From Phycisphaerales bacterium UBA2402 (lineage in GTDB: Bacteria > Planctomycetota > Phycisphaerae > Phycisphaerales > UBA1924): a stretch of 5,130 nucleotides of DNA. The translations under genes and the position numbers were made by a program. Below the pieces are notes generated by a model, which was not told where the DNA came from, made no database searches, and saw only the letters and a list, made by a program, of their open reading frames with translations. Below are positions 1 through 3,443 of this stretch, in pieces (the first letter of the stretch is position 1; each line of letters begins with the position of its first letter). The DNA lies in contig DDSA01000147.1 of assembly GCA_002343715.1 (NCBI GenBank), positions 2,645-7,774 of the forward strand, written 5' to 3'.

Positions 1-471
1 ACCGGGTTCAGACCAGATCAGACCCGCAACGCCGGGTTGCCGTACTCATCGGCCAAGCCGATACACAGTACGGTGCGAATCACGTTCCGGAAGAGCGGTG
101 TCTTGCCGCTCTCCTTCACCGCTGGCGGGCACGCGGATTGGTTCGTGAATCTGTATTTGATCGCCATGACGCTCGAACGGTTGCGGGCGATCGATCGGTA
201 TGCCTGCACCCAGGGCGATGAGCAGTACCGCGGATTCTCCTCGCGCCCACCGGGCGGCGGTAGCGCCGCTTCCGAGTGGTCGAGTATTGAGGATGCGATG
301 CGGTACTTGTGTCGGGTCGGTAGCCCAGACGTACTGAGTGTTCTGCCCGCCGATCTGCCGCACGTATATCACGCCGCGGCCAAGAAGGCGCACCCGGATG
401 CGGGCGGAAACACAGAACTGATGTCGAAGGTGAATCGCGCCCGTGACTTCGTGGAGCATGGTGGGCGGTAG
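1..471 (+). CDS. J-domain-containing phage-type protein (5' end missing)
   Basis: The frame is open to the left edge and the first start-like codon (TTG at 37) lies inside what looks like conserved sequence, so the gene probably begins upstream; 156 residues are visible. The C-terminal third looks like a DnaJ-type J domain: an amphipathic helix, the signature HPD at visible residues 131-133 followed by AGG, and a helix ending near residue 152. The middle (LERLRAIDRY at about 58-67, GDEQYRGF at about 72-79) resembles a conserved segment I remember from J-domain proteins of actinobacteriophages, where it precedes the J domain. J domains stimulate Hsp70 ATPase activity; in phages this may recruit host DnaK to replication or assembly, but the partner here is unknown. 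A 36-base gap with a strong ribosome site leads to the nuclease gene. The J-domain assignment is fairly sure, the role is not. Confidence 0.8.
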   Translation, partial: TGFRPDQTRNAGLPYSSAKPIHSTVRITFRKSGVLPLSFTAGGHADWFVNLYLIAMTLERLRAIDRYACTQGDEQYRGFSSRPPGGGSAASEWSSIEDAMRYLCRVGSPDVLSVLPADLPHVYHAAAKKAHPDAGGNTELMSKVNRARDFVEHGGR

Positions 472-486
472 GGGAACCGGGGAACC
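471..486. repeat. Tandem 8-bp repeat between the first two genes
   Basis: GGGGAACC occurs twice back to back (471-478, 479-486), starting on the last base of the J-domain gene's stop codon. It lies just upstream of the next gene's ribosome site. It may be a small slippage duplication; no function is evident. Confidence 0.6.
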
Positions 487-493
487 GACGAAC

Positions 494-499
494 AAGGAG
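494..499 (+). promoter_or_regulatory. Ribosome binding site deciding a GTG start
   Basis: AAGGAG lies 8 bases before the GTG at 508. This is one of the clearest Shine-Dalgarno sequences in the window and supports GTG as the real start of the nuclease gene, rather than the ATG at 532, which would remove the N-terminal eight residues. Confidence 0.75.
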
Positions 500-507
500 A
501 GCGATCA

Positions 508-897
508 GTGTATAACACGTTGGAGGAGGCGATGCGAGGCGGCGGACGACTTCGGCGCGGAAAGTACGGCGTTGCGCCTGCGGCTGATCGGCGGTGGCGC
601 GGCCGGACCTACGACTCGAAGGCCGAGATGCTGTACGCGCAGACTCTGCACGCCGGAGGCATGTACGAGGTCGTCGAGCAGCCCGCCGTGAGGCTCGGCG
701 AGGACACGGTCTACCGCCCGGACTTTCTGGTCATCGACCTGGCGACCGTGCAGGCCTGGTACGTCGATGTCAAGGGGGTTGAGACCCGCGAGTTCCGCCG
801 CGTGCGGCGGCTCTGGGAGAAGTACGCCCGTCTCCCGCTGCACATCGTCCGGCGTGGATCGACCGCTGAGATCATTGTGCCACGTGAGGTAGGCTGA
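508..897 (+). CDS. DUF1064-like PD-(D/E)xK nuclease
   Basis: A 129-residue protein with the layout of the DUF1064 family of phage proteins, a compact PD-(D/E)xK nuclease fold. After a basic N-terminus comes YDSKAE (35-40), giving a candidate metal-binding Glu40; then VEQPAVRL (56-63), the strand before the active site; then RPDF (70-73) with Asp72; then VDVKG (86-90) with Asp87 and Lys89 as the D-x-K pair; then a basic helix EFRRVRRLWEKY (95-106) and a final strand LHIV. All expected acidic residues and the lysine are present, so it should be catalytically competent. Such proteins sit in phage replication/recombination regions and may cleave branched or single-stranded DNA, but the substrate is unproven. 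The start is GTG 508. The stop is one base before the next start codon, which implies co-translation. Confidence 0.82.
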   Translation: MYNTLEEAMRGGGRLRRGKYGVAPAADRRWRGRTYDSKAEMLYAQTLHAGGMYEVVEQPAVRLGEDTVYRPDFLVIDLATVQAWYVDVKGVETREFRRVRRLWEKYARLPLHIVRRGSTAEIIVPREVG

Positions 898-898
898 C

Positions 899-1141
899 AT
901 GCACGAGCGCAGACTGGAGCAGATCGCGGCTGGTACCAGGCAGGCCAGCCCGGAGGAGATCACGCTCATGGCGTCACTGGCGATGGATCGGCAGGTGTAC
1001 GCGACCGCGCTCATGGAGATCGAGGGCATGGCCGCGGACGTGTGCGGGGACCGGGAGGATCGCGGCGTGGTCGGGAGGATCAGGGACCGGGCACGGGCCG
1101 CGCTCCGTGTCGCCGTGCCGTGGATGGATCGGGGGGTCTGA
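899..1141 (+). CDS. Small hypothetical protein, mostly helical
   Basis: An 80-residue protein I do not recognise. It starts one base after the nuclease stop, with GAGG (886-889) at 9-base spacing. The sequence looks alpha-helical: an N-terminal segment with EEITLMASLAMDRQVY (about 19-34), a central MEIEGMAADV, and a basic C-terminal helix RIRDRARAALRVAV (about 60-73). There are no catalytic motifs, one cysteine (Cys49), no signal peptide and no membrane segment. The stop codon TGA shares its final A with the next ATG (1139-1143), so translation is probably coupled. Position in a tightly packed operon supports it as a real gene; it may be an accessory to a neighbouring DNA-binding protein, but nothing in the sequence shows this. 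Confidence 0.68.
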   Translation: MHERRLEQIAAGTRQASPEEITLMASLAMDRQVYATALMEIEGMAADVCGDREDRGVVGRIRDRARAALRVAVPWMDRGV

Positions 1142-1566
1142 TGCGAGCGTACTTTGATGCGGTGTGCCCTGAGTGCGAGCGTCGGATCGGATGGTACGGA
1201 CTCGTGGGCGATCGTCCCGCGTGCCCGTGCGGGCATCGCCCGAGCCAGGAGAGCCTCGATGTCATCGACCGCAGGATCGACGGCTACCGCTCGCGTGCCG
1301 TCTCTGCCGCTGATGCGGCGCTGGGCGAGCGCGTGAGAGCGGCGAGATTGGCCGGACGACTGCCGCTGCGCCGAGCCGCCGTCCTGTGCGGCGTGACGAT
1401 GGAGATACTGAGCGCGATCGAGAGCGGTACATCTGGGGATGTGAGTGAGGACAACATCCGGCGCGTGCTGGATATACTGATCGTGCAGGCCCGCAGCGCC
1501 GGGGAGAGCGCACCAGGACAGACCCATGCCCGTGGACCTACGCGCCAGCGAGATGATGACCAATGA
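1141..1566 (+). CDS. Zinc-ribbon plus XRE-like helix-turn-helix protein
   Basis: With the ATG at 1141 (overlapping the previous stop by one base) the product is 141 residues. The frame stays open further upstream, but that part is a shadow of the preceding gene. The N-terminus carries a zinc-ribbon-like arrangement: Cys9-x-x-Cys12 and, after a short beta turn, Cys28-x-Cys30-Gly-His32. The second knuckle has a one-residue gap rather than the usual two, so His32 could take part. A linker (LDVIDRRIDGYR, 39-50) leads to an XRE/Cro-like HTH at about 61-115: LGERVRAARL as helix 1, LRRAAVLCGV as helix 2, and IESG (93-96) as the typical turn after the recognition helix. The C-terminus is charged and probably disordered. 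A DNA-binding regulator is the best guess; the target is unknown. The last 41 bases overlap the next gene. Confidence 0.75.
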   Translation: MRAYFDAVCPECERRIGWYGLVGDRPACPCGHRPSQESLDVIDRRIDGYRSRAVSAADAALGERVRAARLAGRLPLRRAAVLCGVTMEILSAIESGTSGDVSEDNIRRVLDILIVQARSAGESAPGQTHARGPTRQRDDDQ

Positions 1567-1954
1567 CCCCGTGGCCCGCAGCATCATCACCGTGCTCGCC
1601 GCACACGACCAGGAGCACCCGCTCGACTATCTCGCAGGGCACACGCTGATCGAGCGTGTCCGCCTGGCCACGGGTCAGATGCCGTACGACTCGTTTGCAA
1701 GACTGCACACGATCCACGGACTCGTCGAGCAGCAAGCCAATGTGCGCGATCCATCACGTCCAGGGCCGGACGCCTGGAGGCTGACGGATCGGGGGCGCGA
1801 GTGCTGGCAGCAGTACGCGCCGCCATCCGCCGCGCCGAAGAACCAGCCCGCGCCGCCATCCGCCGCGCCGAAGAACCAGCCCGCGCCGCCATCCGCCGCG
1901 CCGAGCCAGATCAGCCGAAAAAAGTTCCGAGGTTCGGACGGGAGGCCTCGATGA
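1526..1954 (+). CDS. Winged-helix (PadR/MarR-like) protein with Pro/Ala repeat tail
   Basis: A 142-residue protein. Residues about 17-97 have a winged-helix pattern: a first helix ARSIITVLAAH, a helix around LAGHTLIERVRLATG, a recognition-like helix YDSFARLHTIHGLVE with the Leu-hydrophobic-GLVE ending, a charged wing, then WRLTDRGRECW (84-94), which matches the YxLTxxGR strand typical of PadR/MarR-like regulators. Residues about 99-126 are a low-complexity tail with an 11-residue unit PPSAAPKNQPA repeated, ending in a basic patch RKKFRG (131-136). I chose ATG 1526 because AGGA (1515-1518) lies 7 bases upstream; ATG 1553 or 1556 are alternatives that would shorten the 41-base overlap with the previous gene. 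It ends in an ATGA overlap with the LuxR-type gene. Probably DNA-binding; target unknown. Confidence 0.72.
   Translation: MPVDLRASEMMTNDPVARSIITVLAAHDQEHPLDYLAGHTLIERVRLATGQMPYDSFARLHTIHGLVEQQANVRDPSRPGPDAWRLTDRGRECWQQYAPPSAAPKNQPAPPSAAPKNQPAPPSAAPSQISRKKFRGSDGRPR
1817..1904 (+). repeat. 33-bp tandem repeat, 2.7 copies, inside coding sequence
   Basis: Two perfect 33-bp units (1817-1849 and 1850-1882) are followed by a 22-bp partial copy (1883-1904). Since 33 is a multiple of three, each frame repeats an 11-residue unit. In the winged-helix gene it encodes the Pro/Ala linker PPSAAPKNQPA; one frame over it reads RAAIRRAEEPA, continuous with the LuxR-type HTH frame. The exact identity of the copies suggests a recent slippage expansion. 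Confidence 0.95.
1941..1945 (+). promoter_or_regulatory. Ribosome binding site for the LuxR-type HTH gene
   Basis: GGAGG lies 5 bases before ATG 1951, inside the end of the winged-helix gene. It supports the internal ATG 1951 over the longer in-frame GTG at 1801. The start lies in an ATGA overlap with the preceding stop, a standard translational-coupling arrangement. Confidence 0.75.
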
Positions 1955-2181
1955 CGCTGGCCCAGGTCGAGCAGGCACGCCGCCGTGCCGAATCACTCAC
2001 CGCGAGACAGCGTGAGGTCATGGTGCTGCTCTCGCGCGGCATGTCGTCCGCCGAGATCGGCGCGGCTCTGCACCGCAGCCGCGACACTGTTGAGAACCAC
2101 ATCGCGGCCATCAGCCGCGTGCTCGGCGTGCGTGGCCGCACACGGATCGCCGTGCTGGGGGTGCGCCTGGGGATGGTGTAG
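1951..2181 (+). CDS. Stand-alone LuxR/GerE-type helix-turn-helix protein
   Basis: A 76-residue protein consisting almost wholly of a LuxR C-terminal (GerE) HTH. LTARQREVMVLLSRGMSSAE (16-35) matches the LTxREREVLxLxxxGxSxxE opening; EIGAAL (35-40) is the second helix; SRDTVENHIAAISRVLGV (43-60) is the recognition helix with the hallmark Thr47-Val48 and His50; RGRTRIAVLGVRLGMV closes the fourth helix. No receiver, PAS or autoinducer-binding domain precedes it, so it cannot itself sense phosphorylation or a ligand in the known ways and probably acts as a simple DNA-binding protein, perhaps a phage regulator. The first 15 residues are a short basic helix. An N-terminal extension to GTG 1801 through the 33-bp repeat would give 126 residues with charged 11-residue helical repeats; I think this less likely. 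Confidence 0.85.
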   Translation: MTLAQVEQARRRAESLTARQREVMVLLSRGMSSAEIGAALHRSRDTVENHIAAISRVLGVRGRTRIAVLGVRLGMV

Positions 2182-2550
2182 ATGGAGATGCCGCACGGTG
2201 CGCGCACCAGGACGCCCGAGGCCATCCGCCTGCGCCCGCTGGTCGATGCGGCGCTCGTCGATGGGTCCGCGGTCTCCATCATTACCGCCCGGCCCGATGC
2301 CTCCTGGCTCAGGGCGGCGCTGGCCATCGGCGCGAGCATCGACGTGATTGGGGCCGCCTGGCTGCACCGCGGCGAGTGGCACCTGTGGCCCGGCATCGTC
2401 GCCATCGTCACCAGGCAGAGGCCGCCCAGGGACTCCAGAACCGTGATCGTCTGGCCCGAGTACGCAAAGGATGGGGCCGTGATGTGGCGGGTGCAGACGC
2501 TCCGATCGGCGGTAGTGGCCGATGAGCAGGTGTACCGCAGACCTGCCTAG
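2182..2550 (+). CDS. Hypothetical protein, about 122 residues
   Basis: It starts immediately after the TAG of the LuxR-type gene, with purine-rich GGGGA (2169-2173) at 8-base spacing. A second ATG at 2188 is possible but has no spacing for its own ribosome site. I do not recognise the family. The N-terminus is basic (MPHGARTRTPEA), followed by an alternating helix/strand pattern: RLRPLVDAALVDG, SAVSIITARP, SWLRAALAIGASIDVIGAAWL, HLWPGIVAIVTRQ, RTVIVWPEY, VMWRVQTLRSAVVADEQVY. It is rich in Trp and hydrophobic strands, with no cysteine, no signal peptide and no clear membrane span, so probably a small soluble alpha/beta protein. It is the last gene before the apparent switch from regulatory to structural or surface-acting genes; a 42-base gap follows. 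Confidence 0.68.
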   Translation: MEMPHGARTRTPEAIRLRPLVDAALVDGSAVSIITARPDASWLRAALAIGASIDVIGAAWLHRGEWHLWPGIVAIVTRQRPPRDSRTVIVWPEYAKDGAVMWRVQTLRSAVVADEQVYRRPA

Positions 2551-2592
2551 ACTCATGGGGACGCGCGATGCGGGGCCGATCGAGGCCCGCAC

Positions 2593-3222
2593 ATGCCCTA
2601 TCGACCCAACCTGCCGGTCCAAGCCGTCGCCATCACCAGCGTACGCACGCCGCTGGTGCCCATCGGCGGCCCGCACATGCTCACCGCCACGGGATCACTC
2701 CCGGGGTGGGAGACCTACGGCCACTCGATGACCGAGTGGCAGAGCGACCCGGCGACGGGCATCCTGGTCAGCGACCCTCTCCCCGCGGGGTGCAACGTCG
2801 TGCTGGCGGCGGTGGTGCAGCACGCGAGCGATGCCGACGGCAAGACCGCGACCATGCGGGTCTGGATCGCTCGCCAGGCGGGCACCAGCGGCAAGAGCCG
2901 CATCGCCCACGCGGCGCTCGAGTGCGATGTCCAGGGCGGGCTGGTGTCCGTGCCTGCGATGAGCGGCGTGCTGGTCCCCGACGACCTGCTCGGACCGGGC
3001 AGCGCGCCGCGGCGGTGGGCCGACACCATCACGCTCAAGGCGGATCACACGCTCAGCCCGCACGCGCAACTCCTGGGGTGCGATACCGGCACCGGGGCGG
3101 GTATCGACTCGATCGCCCAGGTGGTGTTCGAGGCCGCGGCGGGGGACCAGATCATCGTCGCCGGACGTATCGGCGGCTCGTACACGGCCAGCGGACTGGC
3201 CGTGCTCATGGGGACCATGTGA
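2593..3222 (+). CDS. Hypothetical beta-rich protein, possibly virion structural
   Basis: A 209-residue protein with GAGG (2582-2585) 7 bases before the ATG. I do not recognise its family. It has the composition of a beta-sandwich or phage decoration/appendage protein: many Gly, Ala, Val, Ser and Thr residues, short alternating strands (CNVVLAAVVQHA about 67-78, TATMRVWIARQ about 85-95, IAQVVFEAAAGDQIIVAGRI about 173-192) and a glycine-rich ending GGSYTASGLAVLMGTM. There is no signal peptide, no long hydrophobic segment and no catalytic signature; three widely spaced cysteines do not form an obvious motif. Its stop shares one base with the start of the dockerin-like gene, which ties it to the dockerin-hydrolase pair. 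A structural or adhesion role is inferred from composition and position only. Confidence 0.72.
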   Translation: MPYRPNLPVQAVAITSVRTPLVPIGGPHMLTATGSLPGWETYGHSMTEWQSDPATGILVSDPLPAGCNVVLAAVVQHASDADGKTATMRVWIARQAGTSGKSRIAHAALECDVQGGLVSVPAMSGVLVPDDLLGPGSAPRRWADTITLKADHTLSPHAQLLGCDTGTGAGIDSIAQVVFEAAAGDQIIVAGRIGGSYTASGLAVLMGTM

Positions 3223-3443
3223 TGATCCTCACCCTGCTCGTGTGCATCATCGCGGCGGGTGAGTGCGATTGGGTCGCCGATCCTCCAGCGATCGACTGGA
3301 ACCAGGACGGCGGTGTCGATGGCTCCGATGTCGAGGCGTTCGTGCGCGACTGGCAGGACGGGCTGACCGATATCAACACCGATGGGTGTGTCGATCTGTG
3401 TGACCTGGTGATCTGGCTCGATTTCTGGGCGATCGGAGGATAG
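3222..3443 (+). CDS. Dockerin type I-like double calcium-loop protein with hydrophobic N-terminus
   Basis: A 73-residue protein whose ATG shares its A with the preceding TGA (3220-3224). Residues 1-13 are strongly hydrophobic (MILTLLVCIIAAG), like a short signal peptide lacking positive charge; no proper lipobox is present. Two F-hand loops follow. Loop 1 has ligands Asp25, Asn27, Asp29, Asp33 and Asp36, then a helix VEAFVRDW. Loop 2 has Asp50, Asn52, Asp54, Asp58 and Asp61, then a helix LVIWLDFW. Spacing and ligands match dockerin type I duplications, which bind two calcium ions and often dock to cohesins or sit at C-termini of secreted proteins. Here the dockerin pair is nearly the whole protein. 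Cysteines at 56 and 60 in loop 2, plus 8 and 15, are unusual. The wording resembles repeats of Phycisphaerae secreted proteins. It abuts the hydrolase gene with no gap. Confidence 0.85.
   Translation: MILTLLVCIIAAGECDWVADPPAIDWNQDGGVDGSDVEAFVRDWQDGLTDINTDGCVDLCDLVIWLDFWAIGG
3435..3439 (+). promoter_or_regulatory. Ribosome binding site for the SGNH hydrolase gene
   Basis: GGAGG sits 4 bases before ATG 3444 and is embedded in the codons for the final two glycines of the dockerin-like protein. Start and stop codons abut (TAG 3441-3443, ATG 3444), so the two products are probably made by coupled translation. Confidence 0.8.

Noticed and set aside
507..517. TATAAC as a promoter -10 element
   Set aside because: It lies within the first codons of the nuclease gene and no -35-like hexamer is seen at the right distance.
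1042..1140. Longer start for the zinc-ribbon protein
   Set aside because: The extra residues are Gly/Arg-rich shadow of the 80-residue gene; ATG 1141 sits in a normal stop/start overlap directly before the zinc-ribbon.
505..1590. 361-codon open frame on the minus strand opposite the nuclease, 80-residue protein and zinc-ribbon genes
   Set aside because: The plus-strand frames there have recognisable motifs and coupled starts; the minus product is His/Arg/Pro-rich with no recognisable domain and is an expected shadow in high-GC DNA.
1817..1904. CRISPR array
   Set aside because: The copies are directly adjacent without spacers and in frame within a gene; it is a coding tandem repeat.
2174..2187. 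Near-repeat of GATGGTGTAGATGG at 4984-4997 (one mismatch), as a shared regulatory site
   Set aside because: Short, made of start-codon and purine-rich words common at gene junctions; chance is the simpler explanation.
2568..3221. Upstream extension of the dockerin frame to about 2568
   Set aside because: The extension is Arg/Gly/His-rich out-of-frame reading of the 209-residue gene; the ATG at 3222 coupled to the preceding stop and followed by a hydrophobic N-terminus is a better start.
3222..3269. Lipoprotein signal in the dockerin-like protein
   Set aside because: The residues before Cys8 (LLV) and Cys15 (AGE) do not fit a lipobox, which needs a small residue directly before the cysteine.
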